Assembly (NCBI GenBank): GCA_002238805.1
Contig: MPNB01000008.1
Span: forward strand, 1-64,000
Source of the DNA: Rhodothermaceae bacterium bin80
GTDB taxonomy: Bacteria; Bacteroidota; Rhodothermia; Rhodothermales; Bin80
Direction: 5' to 3'
Length of the DNA: 64,000 bases
A model generated the notes under the pieces. The model had not been told where the DNA came from. It worked only from the letters and a program-made list of their open reading frames with translations, and did no database searches. The position numbers and the translations under genes are program-made. Of this stretch, positions 25,806 to 37,200 are shown piece after piece. Position 1 is the first letter of the stretch. The number at the start of each line of letters is the position of its first letter.

Positions 25806-26908
25806 CAGATAACCAGCAGATCTCGCCCAATGGCGGATAAACGTTCACAGGTATTGGAATCAATCAGAATAGTATCCTCAATCCTGATTCCAAACTCACC
25901 CGGAAAATAGACGCCCGGCTCCATGGTTACCGTATAACCTTTGAGTAAAATTGCAGATGAATCGGACGATATACGCGGCCACTCGTGAACCTCAAAGCCT
26001 ATTCCATGGCCTACACTATGAATAAAAAATTCATTGAATCCGAACTCTTCCAGGCTATTCTGGGCAACTTGGGAAACCGCGGATATTTCAATACCAGCAG
26101 AAGCCAAAGATATCGCCTGCTCCTGTGCCACCTTGACTGCCTCATATGCTTTAATGAATTTTCCGTCTGGTTCTCCCAAATGTACAGTACGTGTCATGTC
26201 CGAAGCAAACCCATCAACCATACACCCAAAATCCAGTAATAATGGCTCTCCAGACTGTAGTTTTCGATCGCTTGGGCGAGCATGTGGCAATGCACTGTTC
26301 GGACCAGAAGCAACAATTGTATCGAAGGCCATTGTTGAGGCGCCGAGCATCAAATGATGATAATTGATCCTTGCTGCTAACTCGTTTTCATGAATACCCG
26401 GTTTGATGTATTGAAGTATTTCTTCAAATACAGCATCGGAAACGGCCTGTGCTCGGCGCATACCTGCAATAGCTTCTTCCGATTTTATTGCAACATGCTT
26501 GTTCAATAAATTCTCGACGGGAATGAGTGATATCCCAGGTATAGCGACTTGCCAACAGGTAAGTTCTGCCACAGTCAGGTGTTCTGGTTGAATAATCAAC
26601 CTGTCTGCCGAATTGACCAAGCCCTCCTCCTTGGCAAATTTAGCAATAGGATACGATCCTATATGGACCTCTGCCCCACGCACTTCCAAGGTTGCCTGAG
26701 TTTTATATATGCTGTTAGTCAGTAAATGAAGCTTGTTTTCGCGAGCGATCAGAAGACCAATGGATCCCGTAAATCCACAAATCCATCGAATATGCGGTAA
26801 ATGGCTAATGATCACACCCGTTGCATCCTTGGAACGTAGTATTTCCCGAATTAGATGGTCTACCGGCATAATCCAAGAGCTAAGCTGAGTTCTACGTGAT
26901 CGGATCAA
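25805..26908 (-). CDS. M24 family metallopeptidase (Xaa-Pro peptidase-like)
   Basis: 367 aa. An N-terminal creatinase-like domain (IRWICGFTGSIGLLIARENK) precedes a pita-bread catalytic domain. Metal ligands are visible: Asp in LLLDFGCMVDG and SDMTRTVHLG, His in HSVGHGIGFEVHEWP, Glu in TMEPGVYFPGEFG and IRIEDTILID. This is the pattern of cytoplasmic aminopeptidase P/prolidase-type enzymes that cut Xaa-Pro bonds. The ATG at 26908 overlaps the upstream SRAP gene by 17 nt. An ATG at 26869 (MPVDHLIREIL) removes the overlap and is a likely alternative. Confidence 0.9.
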   Translation of the reverse strand: MIRSRRTQLSSWIMPVDHLIREILRSKDATGVIISHLPHIRWICGFTGSIGLLIARENKLHLLTNSIYKTQATLEVRGAEVHIGSYPIAKFAKEEGLVNSADRLIIQPEHLTVAELTCWQVAIPGISLIPVENLLNKHVAIKSEEAIAGMRRAQAVSDAVFEEILQYIKPGIHENELAARINYHHLMLGASTMAFDTIVASGPNSALPHARPSDRKLQSGEPLLLDFGCMVDGFASDMTRTVHLGEPDGKFIKAYEAVKVAQEQAISLASAGIEISAVSQVAQNSLEEFGFNEFFIHSVGHGIGFEVHEWPRISSDSSAILLKGYTVTMEPGVYFPGEFGIRIEDTILIDSNTCERLSAIGRDLLVI

Positions 26909-27524
26909 GACAAGTGGGGCTGTTATACCGGGGATTTCCCATCTTTCTAGTTACCGGGTAAGTCCGTAACCTGATATCACTGCGCAGCTCAATTAAGTCA
27001 AAAGCGGACTCCAATGTGTTTAGATACGCTCCAATCATTTCGAAGTCCAAAACAACCGGCATGCGATTGTGAATAAACGCAATGTCTTCCTGCGCCGGAC
27101 GTGTTAGAATGACACATTGGTTGTCGAGATATAGTCCAGCAAGCAAAAGTGGGAGGTCGTTCTCAAGTCGGATACAATAGGGCTGTTTCCCTACGGGAGA
27201 TGAGAACCATTCGTAGTATGCTGTTACAGGAATCACGCAACGGCGGTTTAAGAATGACTCTCTGAACATTGGTTTACGCCCCACTGTCTCCATCCGCGCA
27301 TTGATCACGGGGCGCTTAATTCGCGACCAGAGGGGCAGCATCCCCCATTCCAGTGTAGTCCATATTTCGTTACCATATTCACTTAGGCATAGTGCGATAA
27401 TCCTGCTGCTCGGAGGTATATTGAACGAGGGCCTAATATCCATGAACTCCTCAATACCAATTTGGGCATCCAGCAGCTCTACGAGATCTTCTGGTCTGTG
27501 GGCTTGTGCTATCCGTCCGCACAT
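26892..27524 (-). CDS. SRAP domain protein (HMCES/YedK-like abasic-site sensor)
   Basis: 210 aa. The family forms a covalent thiazolidine link to abasic sites in single-stranded DNA through Cys2, which is present directly after the initiator Met (MCGRIAQAH). Other active-site residues are in place: Asn in PVINARMET (about 75), Glu in TAYYEWFS (about 106) and His in FIHNRMPVVL (about 153). The start is fixed by the need for Cys2. Followed by the M24 peptidase gene. Confidence 0.93.
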   Translation of the reverse strand: MCGRIAQAHRPEDLVELLDAQIGIEEFMDIRPSFNIPPSSRIIALCLSEYGNEIWTTLEWGMLPLWSRIKRPVINARMETVGRKPMFRESFLNRRCVIPVTAYYEWFSSPVGKQPYCIRLENDLPLLLAGLYLDNQCVILTRPAQEDIAFIHNRMPVVLDFEMIGAYLNTLESAFDLIELRSDIRLRTYPVTRKMGNPRYNSPTCLDPIT

Positions 27525-27569
27525 GAGATATCAACTTAGTTCTGCGATGTTTTTGGAAAGGATCAGAAA

Positions 27570-30500
27570 TCAAGGATTATACTCTGTTCCATCCCGGATC
27601 CAAAATATATCCAGCGGACCACTATTATTCCCTACAATCACACGATTATCAACCCTGATCAGTCTACGTGCATCTCCGCGCATCCAAAAACCACTGGTTT
27701 TTATTTCCTGAAAATTCAACATACCATCCCCAGACAGTACCAAGCCCCTGCCACTGCTCATGCGGCCCTCCTCTGCCCTATTGGCATAATCGTTGCCGAT
27801 CAAAAGAATGTCCAGGCTCTCGTCTTGATTAATATCCATAACAAGAGCGTCCCTGACGGGTGCAAATTGTACAGCTAACGGTAATGGCCTGGATTCAAAT
27901 GTACCACTCTCGGTTAATTCAAGAACAACTGTGGCACTGTTACTTACCTCGAGTGAGGTTGTTGTTTCCTCATACCCAGACAGAACTTCACCGGTAGTCG
28001 CGGCCGCATAATCTGAGTATTTCGGAAATCGTAGGCGCACATCTGGTAGCTGTGCAACCATTTGGTCCCGGGAAGCAACGGGCACTTCCAGGCCCTTAAC
28101 AAAACCGCTGTATATAATATCCCACGTGCTGGAACGATCCAGATCACCCACATACAGAGTAGCTGGATACTCGGGAGAAATCCGAATCTGTGCATTCCAA
28201 CCCCTATTCCCGGCAATAAGATCTGTATCCCCATCCATGTCTAAATCGGCGGGCACAATCTGATTCCACAGCCCATTCTGATCTGCCAGTAGTAAGGATG
28301 CTGTGCATTCCTCCAGGATGGGAGATTCTCGCACGCAAAAGGCTCGAATTGTCATCCAGTGTCCCGCAATTAGCAGTTCCTCCCTCTCATCACCGTGAAC
28401 ATCTGCCCAGACGGCAGTCGTTAGCATTCCAGGATTCTGTAGCTCCGGTGCCCAGGAAGCAGTTCGATCCTGAAAACCCTCCGGTGTATTTTCCAACAAA
28501 TAACTACGTGGAGCTTTTCCGAACTCCCCGGGAATATGGAATCCACCAATAAACAAGTCTATATCGCCATCGCCGTCTATATCGTTTGATGCGACAGTGC
28601 TTGTTACCGTATGGATAGGCGGCAACAGGTTGGGGGTATGCAACAGGTTACCAAAGCCGGTATTAATGTAAAGACGGTCCTGCCAGTATGCGGGATCAGG
28701 ACCCATTCCACTCACCACGTAGAGGTCAAGAGCGCCGTCCCCGGAAAAATCAGCGAAAACAGCATCAACATCCTCATACTCTGCATGCTGTTCAAATGCC
28801 GGAAGTCCCACACCTACATATGTCCCATCTAATTGTTGTAGGTATAGCGTCGCTGCCTGACCTCGACTACCTCCCAGGAATATGTCAACAAGGTTATCCC
28901 CGTTCACATCTCCACTCGTTAAAGCAGGCCCCTCGTAAGCCAAATCCCGAGGTAAAAGTGGCTGGACATCCCAGTCAGAGTAAACGTCTTCTATATGCTC
29001 ATAATCAAGCCCAGAGGCATTATCTCGTACAAAGAAGTACCGATTTTTTTCGGTAGTGGCTGGCAATGATCCTACTGGAAACGTATCGCTGTACTTAATG
29101 CTGACTGTCTGGTTAGTGGCAATATTCTTCAATTGCTGTAAGCGCCCATCAGGCCAGTAAACATCTATATCAACCTCGTCCCATTGCCCCGTTCCAAAAA
29201 CCAAGGCCGGCTCAAGGGATGAAAGGTAGCCACGCACAAAAACCGCCTCCTGCATTATCGACGCATCTCCCTCACCGTGGAGGATCACCTTGGACCCCAC
29301 GCCGTTGCTATTACCCGGGAATCCTTCCAAAACCACTCTTAATGCTGCCCCCCTCCCCTGCTCTTCTGACTCATTGCGATACAGCAATGCTTGTTGGTTA
29401 ACGTTATTCACAACAAGATCTAAATCAAGGTCTCCATCCAAGTCCGCCAGAGTCATACCATTGGAGTGTGTTGGGATCTCCATTCCCCAGTCAATGGTAA
29501 CATTTTCAAAATGAATACCATCCTGTCCTCTGAAGACGTAGTTCGCTACGCGCGTTGAGGACATCTGCTCTACGAGGGCTAATCCTGATACAGCTTCTCC
29601 ACGCATTTCGGCTGCTTTTGACGCATTGGGTAACGTAGTCGACAGAAAATCGAGATCAGTATAGTCACGCAGATAGCCGTTAGTTATAATCAAATCTTTT
29701 AGACCGTCTCTGTCCAGGTCGGCAAAAAGTGGGGCCCAGCTCCAATCCGTATTTGAAACGCCTGAAAGTTGTCCGATCTCCACAAAATCAGCCCCACGAC
29801 GCAGATGGAGCATGTTGCGCATATATTGCTCATGAAACCCATCTGCACGTAATTGCGCGTAAAACTTGTAGTTTTCGGGCCCCTTGAGTACCTTCTGGCG
29901 AAAATTATCTTCCGCTAGCATATCCAGCGTTAGAATATCTGCCTGGAGATCATTGTTAATATCAGCAATGTCAGCTCCCATGGACGCATATGAAGTGTGC
30001 GTCAGGTAGGATCGAATTGATTCAGCGAACGTACCGTTCTGCTGATTGATGTACAAATAGTCGTCCTCGATATAATCATTCGATATATAGAGGTCGGGCC
30101 AAAGATCTCCATTGATATCGCTAACAACGACGCTCAGACCATAACCCAAAGGATTGCCGATGATACCAGCTGCTTCACTTACATCTGTGAACATTCCATC
30201 ATCGTTGCGAAAGAGTTTATCACCTGCCAACGAATCGCGCTGTGCACGCATATAGTCTACAACAAAGTGAGAATATCGCCGTATGGAGTGGTTCAATAGA
30301 TACATGTCTAGGTCTCCATCCCTGTCATAGTCGAAAAACGCGGCATGATTGGAATAAGAAGGATCATCCAGCCCATACTTTGCCGCTTCATCTTTGAAGG
30401 TGAGATTGCCCTGATTCACATAGAGTGCGTTGCGGCGGCGGTCTGTTGCAACATTGCCACTGCGGCAAACATAAATATCCAACCAGCCGTCACCATTGAT

Positions 30501-30854
30501 GTCAACCATGGTTACTCCCGTGGTCCAGGTTGGCTCGTGTATAATGCCTGTTTGCTCGGTTATATCTTCAAATGCCCAATCGCCTCGGTTCAGATAAAGT
30601 TGATCGGGCACCATATTAGCCGTGAAATATAGATCTACTAGACCATCGTTGTTCAGATCTCCTGCTGCAACCCCGCCCCCGTTATAGAAGTATTCATATT
30701 CCAGCACATTAAACGCATTTTGCTCTACAATTCTATTTTCAAAGGTAATACCGGTCTTCTCCATGAGCGTAAATAATGGCCGCTCACGCGTACAGCCGAT
30801 TAGTACTACCAAACTTATTGAGCTTATGACGATTTTTCGACGGGTTACTAGCAT
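27570..30854 (-). CDS. FG-GAP/VCBS repeat lipoprotein with ASPIC/UnbV-like region
   Basis: 1094 aa. A lipoprotein signal (SLVVLIGC, cleavage before Cys) suggests anchoring in the outer membrane. Many FG-GAP/VCBS repeats follow with calcium-binding DxDxDG loops, for example DLNNDGLVDLY, DYDRDGDLDMY, DLDRDGLKD, DIDGDGDIDLF and DMDGDTDL. The middle (GFPGNSNGVGSKV, later PALVFGTGQWDEVDIDVYWPDG) is the ASPIC/UnbV segment. Large proteins of this type are frequent beside SusC/SusD pairs in Bacteroidota and may help capture substrates. Its start is only 45 nt from the divergent GWxTD gene. Confidence 0.9.
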   Translation of the reverse strand: MLVTRRKIVISSISLVVLIGCTRERPLFTLMEKTGITFENRIVEQNAFNVLEYEYFYNGGGVAAGDLNNDGLVDLYFTANMVPDQLYLNRGDWAFEDITEQTGIIHEPTWTTGVTMVDINGDGWLDIYVCRSGNVATDRRRNALYVNQGNLTFKDEAAKYGLDDPSYSNHAAFFDYDRDGDLDMYLLNHSIRRYSHFVVDYMRAQRDSLAGDKLFRNDDGMFTDVSEAAGIIGNPLGYGLSVVVSDINGDLWPDLYISNDYIEDDYLYINQQNGTFAESIRSYLTHTSYASMGADIADINNDLQADILTLDMLAEDNFRQKVLKGPENYKFYAQLRADGFHEQYMRNMLHLRRGADFVEIGQLSGVSNTDWSWAPLFADLDRDGLKDLIITNGYLRDYTDLDFLSTTLPNASKAAEMRGEAVSGLALVEQMSSTRVANYVFRGQDGIHFENVTIDWGMEIPTHSNGMTLADLDGDLDLDLVVNNVNQQALLYRNESEEQGRGAALRVVLEGFPGNSNGVGSKVILHGEGDASIMQEAVFVRGYLSSLEPALVFGTGQWDEVDIDVYWPDGRLQQLKNIATNQTVSIKYSDTFPVGSLPATTEKNRYFFVRDNASGLDYEHIEDVYSDWDVQPLLPRDLAYEGPALTSGDVNGDNLVDIFLGGSRGQAATLYLQQLDGTYVGVGLPAFEQHAEYEDVDAVFADFSGDGALDLYVVSGMGPDPAYWQDRLYINTGFGNLLHTPNLLPPIHTVTSTVASNDIDGDGDIDLFIGGFHIPGEFGKAPRSYLLENTPEGFQDRTASWAPELQNPGMLTTAVWADVHGDEREELLIAGHWMTIRAFCVRESPILEECTASLLLADQNGLWNQIVPADLDMDGDTDLIAGNRGWNAQIRISPEYPATLYVGDLDRSSTWDIIYSGFVKGLEVPVASRDQMVAQLPDVRLRFPKYSDYAAATTGEVLSGYEETTTSLEVSNSATVVLELTESGTFESRPLPLAVQFAPVRDALVMDINQDESLDILLIGNDYANRAEEGRMSSGRGLVLSGDGMLNFQEIKTSGFWMRGDARRLIRVDNRVIVGNNSGPLDIFWIRDGTEYNP

Positions 30855-30899
30855 GCACGTGTTCCTTTCCAGCTTCCGTTATGACGGAGTCCAACGAAG

Positions 30900-32603
30900 A
30901 TGATACGGGTTCTTTCCATTTGCGGACTTCAATTACTTGCAGTTTCCCCATTATTGGCCCAAGAAGCAGATATTGCCCGTGTCTTTACCGAAGAGACTGT
31001 CCCCCTTTATGCGGAAGCCGCTGCTGCATACCTTGACTGGCTTGGCAAAGCTGCTGATGCAGAAGTTGGAGACAAGGAAGCACTGGTACGCCATTTACAC
31101 TGGGTAGCACTCATTACTCCCGAAGAATCGCCGATCAATAGATCAGTAGAAGCACTTATAGCAGACGAAGGCACGCCCGATGATGCTGCCGCAATCGTGT
31201 CCTGGTGGCATCAACAGGATCCATTGCCGGCAACCTTGTACAATGAACGAGTCGAAGAACATCTGTACAGGATTTACCGTGCTCGGCGTGAATATGCTTA
31301 TCGAAGAGACCCGCTTGGCGTGGACGACCGAGGTCGTGTTTTTGTGCGGCTTGGCAGGCCTTGGAGGGAAGCTATTATAACCCTTCAAAGCCCCAGGCTT
31401 CTAACCTTACCACTAGAGTTTCGATTGCCGCGGAATGAGATATGGGTCTATCGTGATGTCCACGATGACGCTCATTATCTCTTTGTACAGCTATCTCGTC
31501 GCAGGCCGTACCGGATTGATTCCCCCGAAGCCCTTATACCCCCAAACCTTCGAGGTAGAAGAAGTGTAGGGATACTCCTCGCGTGGATGGAAAATATCTT
31601 TGGGCAACTGGCAATGGAGCACGACCATTATGGTGCAGTGTATGATGCTGTCGTTAACTACACAACACTTCCCACCTCGGAGCCTCTCGCACCATACGAA
31701 TTCTCGCAGAAGGCAATCCAGGATACAAGGACTCGAGATGATCAACATCAGCTACGCCGGGCAAAAACTGTCCCAACCAGCGTAACCCATGTGTACGGCA
31801 ATGCCGTGGAGCTCAAACCGCAGACGCGGTTCATCCGCTTTTTGGAACAGGATGGCTCTACTCGACTGGAAGCTTACTGGAATATTGATTTGAATACGCT
31901 TCGACCTAGTCGAAGCATGACACGTCGTTTGCAACAACTGAGACAAGCCATCTCTTCTGATTTCATATTGAGTGTGGCACTGGCAAAACGAGACGAAGAA
32001 TTTGATCCCAAAGAGATTCGTATTCGACGATACCATTTGCCACAGGATACCGGTCAGGAAACGCCAATTCAATCCTGGATAATCCCCAATTTCAGCTCTG
32101 CATCACCCGTAGCAATGCAGTGGTCGTTACATTGGACTGTTCCAGACTCCATACCTCCACAACCTGCAGCTGCCTGGGCAATAGGTGTTACCTCTATCGA
32201 TACCTTGGAGGCTCTTCGGGGAGATGGAGCTTCTTTGGAGATCAGTGACTTAAAACCACTCTTTTTGGAATCCCCAAAAAACTTCGACGGTGCACTTCCC
32301 TACATGAGTAAGATAATTAATGCAACTACCCCGCTTGCCTTGTACTTTGAAGCGTACTTTCTGCGTTTCGACGAGCAAGATCGCACCAACTACACAGTTG
32401 AGTATTCACTGAATAGTGAGGGCAAGCCACCGATTGCTGCTTCCTTTGAGTATGAGGGAGAAACCTCAACTGTACGCGAATTCATTGTTGTAGATATTGG
32501 ACGCTGGGCCATTCCAGGGCCTTTCACACTCACGCTAACAATCAATGATAGGGTCGCAGACACCTCGGTATCCAGATCCCTGGAACTGGACTTTGAGGAA
32601 TAA
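30900..32603 (+). CDS. GWxTD domain-containing exported protein
   Basis: 567 aa with a cleavable signal peptide (VLSICGLQLLAVSPLLAQ). Residues ~95-165 match the GWxTD domain: WWHQQDPLPATLYNERVEEH, then the DRGRVFVRLGRP stretch, where the name-giving GWxTD is changed to LGVDD. The remainder is beta-rich and unassigned. The domain is widespread in Bacteroidota and Acidobacteriota and its function is not known to me. The gene stands alone between the divergent FG-GAP gene and a strong bidirectional terminator. Confidence 0.78.
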   Translation: MIRVLSICGLQLLAVSPLLAQEADIARVFTEETVPLYAEAAAAYLDWLGKAADAEVGDKEALVRHLHWVALITPEESPINRSVEALIADEGTPDDAAAIVSWWHQQDPLPATLYNERVEEHLYRIYRARREYAYRRDPLGVDDRGRVFVRLGRPWREAIITLQSPRLLTLPLEFRLPRNEIWVYRDVHDDAHYLFVQLSRRRPYRIDSPEALIPPNLRGRRSVGILLAWMENIFGQLAMEHDHYGAVYDAVVNYTTLPTSEPLAPYEFSQKAIQDTRTRDDQHQLRRAKTVPTSVTHVYGNAVELKPQTRFIRFLEQDGSTRLEAYWNIDLNTLRPSRSMTRRLQQLRQAISSDFILSVALAKRDEEFDPKEIRIRRYHLPQDTGQETPIQSWIIPNFSSASPVAMQWSLHWTVPDSIPPQPAAAWAIGVTSIDTLEALRGDGASLEISDLKPLFLESPKNFDGALPYMSKIINATTPLALYFEAYFLRFDEQDRTNYTVEYSLNSEGKPPIAASFEYEGETSTVREFIVVDIGRWAIPGPFTLTLTINDRVADTSVSRSLELDFEE

Positions 32604-32640
32604 AGAAGGGGGGGGCCACTTGCGCGGAGCCCCCTTCTTT
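32602..32640. terminator. Bidirectional intrinsic terminator
   Basis: AAAGAAGGGGG pairs with CCCCCTTCTTT (11 bp) around a 17-nt loop. The pairing ends in A- and T-rich flanks, so it can terminate both the GWxTD gene and the convergent susD gene. Confidence 0.75.
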
Positions 32641-32698
32641 TATTCAAACTCCTCAGGCAGACCCCCAACTATGAAGTCGAGGGCTACCCTGTTACGAT

Positions 32699-34225
32699 CT
32701 ATTGATCCCACCAAATGCGTGTTGTGAATTCGTCGGGACCCTGCGAAGAAATTACTGCATTATAGTTTTCTGGGTTAGCTACAGCTTCATTCTCCCGATA
32801 CCGCAAGCGACGCGGAATAGTGCCACCGGTTACATTGCCTGGATAATTCACCGGAACGAGTTCGGGGTAGCCCGTACGCCGCCAATTCGCAAAGGCTTCG
32901 TACTCGTTCAGCAAGACGGCAGCCCACAGCTGTTCGTTAATCATTTTCAATCCGTTTGCAGGATCGTACGGATTTGCTGCCAAGTAGGCATCAATAGCAT
33001 CGCTTGGTATATCTGCGGCTGCACCATACATTGCTAAGTACTCCATTGCAGCGCGAACGCCATTTGCATAATGCGTCGCAGCATCTCCGCTGTACCAGCC
33101 ACGCTGCGCTGCTTCAGCTTTGAGAAGTTCGACCTCAGCGTACGTCATGAAAAACATTGGATCGTCCTGTCCCTTTAACACATCATTGGGGACCATATAC
33201 ACATCCATTCCACACGGCTCGGCGCCTGAGTCACAGCTTACCCAACTGGAATGATTTTCGATACCGTTATCAGGATCTGCGCCACCGGTAATGCGGCCAT
33301 TTGGCATCCCTATTGGATCCGAACCAGCAACGGGACTCTGTCCATAGACGTACAGACGCGGATCACCGCGACTAACCATCCAATTAACGAAGAACTCGCT
33401 CAATCGGGGAGATCCATCTGCCAGGAATACAGAACCGTTACCATTGCGCCAGCCTGAGGGGTCATTGTGAGGAATGTAAGCTATGTCGTCATTGCTCTCC
33501 ATCGTCCCGCCGGCAATTGCCTTCTGCACCCAGCTTTGCGCTGCACCAGGATCAACTTTGACTAGTCGCATTCCTAACCGCAGCATAAGCGAGTTGGCCA
33601 GTTTGCTCCATTTGTCCACATCTCCCTGATACATCAGGTCGCCACCACCAAAGGAGCGATTCGCGGCATTCAGTCCCGTAGCAGCAGCCTCTAGCTTAGC
33701 CAGCATATCGGAGTAGATCGTTGACTGAGCGTCATATTTCGGCTGCGTGATACCTTCTAGGAAGCCCTTGCCTGCTTCTGAGTATGGAATATCCCCATAG
33801 AGATCAGTAAGTCGATGGTACATGATTACACGTACAACCTGTGCGATATGATGGAGATTAGCGTCTGCAGGATCCTCTGAAGTTTGCTGTAACAGGTCTT
33901 CAACGTTCCTGGCAATGTTGGGGTAATATCGATCCCACATTGCTGCGGAATACGATCCGATGTAGGTATACTTATCCCCTGCCCAATAGGTGGGCAGCGT
34001 GGCAAAGTGCTGAATCATGACGGAACTGTAAATCAGGTTAGTCCGCCAGTTCTCGTAGCGCTCACCGCTTATTCGGAGTTGAATATTGGTCAACTTGAAA
34101 TTGGGGTCCACTTGGTTGGCTTGGGTCGGATTCACGTTCATCTCTTCGAAGCCAGAATCACAAGAGGCAATCATAAGAGATATAACCAACGTAGCCAGTA
34201 CTGGAAGTCGTTTCATTTGAGTCAT
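32699..34225 (-). CDS. SusD/RagB-type nutrient-binding outer-membrane lipoprotein
   Basis: 508 aa. The lipoprotein signal ends SLMIASC, followed by DSGFEEMNVNPTQANQVDPN, a hallmark start of the SusD-like_2 subfamily. Tetratricopeptide-like helices (AAMWDRYYPNIARNVEDLL, HIAQVVRVIMYHRLTDLYGD) and the C-terminal WAAVLLNEYEAFANWRRTGYPEL segment are present. SusD proteins cap a TonB-dependent SusC channel and bind oligosaccharides or peptides at the surface. It follows susC by 37 nt in the same direction, as expected for a pair. Substrate cannot be deduced. Confidence 0.94.
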   Translation of the reverse strand: MTQMKRLPVLATLVISLMIASCDSGFEEMNVNPTQANQVDPNFKLTNIQLRISGERYENWRTNLIYSSVMIQHFATLPTYWAGDKYTYIGSYSAAMWDRYYPNIARNVEDLLQQTSEDPADANLHHIAQVVRVIMYHRLTDLYGDIPYSEAGKGFLEGITQPKYDAQSTIYSDMLAKLEAAATGLNAANRSFGGGDLMYQGDVDKWSKLANSLMLRLGMRLVKVDPGAAQSWVQKAIAGGTMESNDDIAYIPHNDPSGWRNGNGSVFLADGSPRLSEFFVNWMVSRGDPRLYVYGQSPVAGSDPIGMPNGRITGGADPDNGIENHSSWVSCDSGAEPCGMDVYMVPNDVLKGQDDPMFFMTYAEVELLKAEAAQRGWYSGDAATHYANGVRAAMEYLAMYGAAADIPSDAIDAYLAANPYDPANGLKMINEQLWAAVLLNEYEAFANWRRTGYPELVPVNYPGNVTGGTIPRRLRYRENEAVANPENYNAVISSQGPDEFTTRIWWDQ

Positions 34226-34262
34226 GGATATTGTCTAGTTTGTTTGTCGGGTATGATTAAGG

Positions 34263-37200
34263 CTACAGACGTACATTGAGGTTGATACCGATACTGCGCG
34301 TCTGCGGCACACCCGAGTGTTCAAGACCAATGCCTCGATTCGTACTGTTGTAGAGAGACTCTGGATCGAGATTGTCTACATTGCTGTAGAGTAACCAGAG
34401 ATTCCGGGCAACCAGAGAAATAGACGCATATCTAATCGGTGTGCGCACGAACAGGCGAGATGGCAGGTTGTAGTTAAGCTGCAACTCGCGAAGCTTAACA
34501 AAACTCGCATCGTAGACGAACTCCTCGCCTATGGTTCCACCCCCAATCCTTCCAAAGTAATCCTGTGGATCGACCTGAACTGTGTTGGTTTCACCACTTT
34601 CGTTAACACCGTCTCCAACGATATAGCCTACGTCACGCCCCTGCAGGGTATTCTTATGGAGCCCATTACTGTACCCTGCACTGTTGGTAACGGAAAACAG
34701 TTCACCGCCAAAGCGCATATCAAAGAGCATGTTTAGTGACAGATTGCGCCAACGCAATCCACTCCGAATACCTCCACTGAGCTTAGGAGTACCATTTCCC
34801 AACACACAAAGATCGGATGTCCTCATGGGAAGCCCATCAGCATCATGTACGATTGATCCGGTTGCGTCACAATCAGAACCACCGGCAGGCACATTTTGCC
34901 GAAGATATTTGCGACCCTTAATGGATCCGTATGCTTCACCAACATCAGCAGTCACGTAATTTCCACGATGACGGCTCTCGCCGAGCACAAGTGAAGTCTG
35001 GCCTTCCACAAGCTCCACGACTTCGTTCGTGTTTCTTGCAAGATTAACATCTAAATCCCAGCGCCAGTCTCCTTGACGGACTGGGGTCGTTGTTAGGAGC
35101 ACTTCGAAACCTTGGTTCGAAATCTCGCCTGCATTGATCACCTGACTACCGAAGCCGGATGCACTCGAAATTGTCGTAGACAGAATCTGATCCGTAGCAC
35201 TTTGTGTGTAGTAAGTGAAGTCCAAACCAAAACGATTGTCGATGAAGCGAATATCAAAGCCCCCCTCAATGCCCACTGTACTTGAAGGCTTCAGGTCGGC
35301 CAATGGAATGGTTCCCTGCGCAATTGCACCGCGCGGCTGGCCAAGATGGCTACCGCTGAGTCCATAGGTGAGTGCAAGCGCATATGGATTCGTGTCACCT
35401 CCCACTTCGGCCCATGATGCACGAATCTTACCGAAGCTGAGCCATTCCGGTACTTCAAATGCATCACTGAATACAAAGCTACCGCTAATGGATGGATAGA
35501 AGTAGCTGTTATTATCCACTGGCAGTGTTGACGACCAGTCGTTACGTGCAGTTAGCGTTAGGAAGAAGAAGTCATTGAATGCCAGTTCAGCGGATCCATA
35601 GAGCGAGTTAATTTGCTTTTCATTCAACCCATAGCCATGCGACCGTGTGTTTTGATTGGTCACAACTTCCAGTCCTGGCACGTTAAAACCACCCCCACCA
35701 CTGAGCGAGAGTGTCTCGTTTTCCCGGTAAAGGATGTTGCCACCGGCTGTTGCTTGCAGACCAATAGAGCTGGTCAGTGTACGATCTACCGTCAACAGGA
35801 AGTCGGTATTGATTTCAGTAATACGATATTCCTGCTCACTTTGGCCTCCCACTGGACTGAAAGCAGTTCCCCAAGGAGTGATTCCCGTTCGGCGGGTGGT
35901 ATAGGTATCACCCCCAAAACGGCCCATTAGATGAATTCCCTCAGCAAATTTAAAGGTCAGAGAGGCAAAACCAATAGCACGCCTATCTTCATCAGAGCTG
36001 GTAAATTGATGAGCTGCCCAATAGGGGTTCTGCTGATAAATATTACCGAACAGGCCACGGTGCAATTCTCTACCATCTGTGTCGGTTCCTGGTTCTGTGC
36101 AGGCCTCGTCCTCTGGAGGGCACCGCATGGATTCCACGTCCACATTTGGAGCCAACTGGTAAACAGAATAATTTGCATTACCTGGTGAATCGCTGAGTCT
36201 TGGTCGGTTGTTGACTAACTCACGAACGAGGTTGATCTTGGCGTCCGCGCTCAAACGAGCACCGAACTGAGAGCTACCGCGCAGCGAGAGCGTAGTACGT
36301 GTTAACCCCGAATTCGGGCTGATTCCCTCGTTTTGCAGATGTGAGAGCCCTATTCGCAGTGAACTCGTTGCCGTAGCCGTTGTCAGTGCTAAACTGTTCG
36401 TGCTTGTGATCCCCGTGTTGTAGAACGCATTGACTGCATCAGCAGCCTGACTGTAGGGCTGGTTTGTACCATCCCAGCTAATTGTCTGGGCACCATCCAG
36501 TGACGGCCCCCAAGCTTGGTCAACGGTCGAAAGTGCTTCATCTTCCGATGAGGGCTTAGCACCTCGTGTTCCCTGCCCATACCGGGATTGCCAGTCGGTA
36601 TTCACGAGAACATTTTCAAATGTCGTATTACTCGAAAACTCTACACCAAGTCCTGAACCCGGCACCGCCTTTTTGGTCGTGATTAAAATCACACCATTCT
36701 TCGCACGTGTACCATAGAGTGCGGCAGCTGACGGTCCCTTAAGCACCGTCATCTTCTCTATATCGTCGGGATTAATGGATCCGATACCATCTCCGCCGTC
36801 CGTTCCCCCCCACATTCCGGCACTACCTAAGGTGGTGTTATCAATGGGTACACCGTCTACAACATAGAGTGGTTGACTGTCTTCTCCCAGCGAAGAAGCT
36901 CCACGTATGATCACACGGCTGGAACCAGCCGGCCCTGTGGCAGGCTTGGTCACGATAACGCCAGCGACCTTGCCGGCAAGCGCATTAGCCACATTATTTT
37001 CCCTGATTTCCCGCAGATCTTCACCGCCGACTTCGCTCACGGCATACCCTACTGCACGTTCCTTACGCTCAATGCCACCGGCTGTAACAACAAGCTCTTC
37101 CAGCAGACCGGTATCTTCTTCCATGGCAATTGTGATTTCATCCCTGCCCTCGATTTCAATGGTCTGGCTAACGTAACCGATAAACGTGACCGTGAGTGAT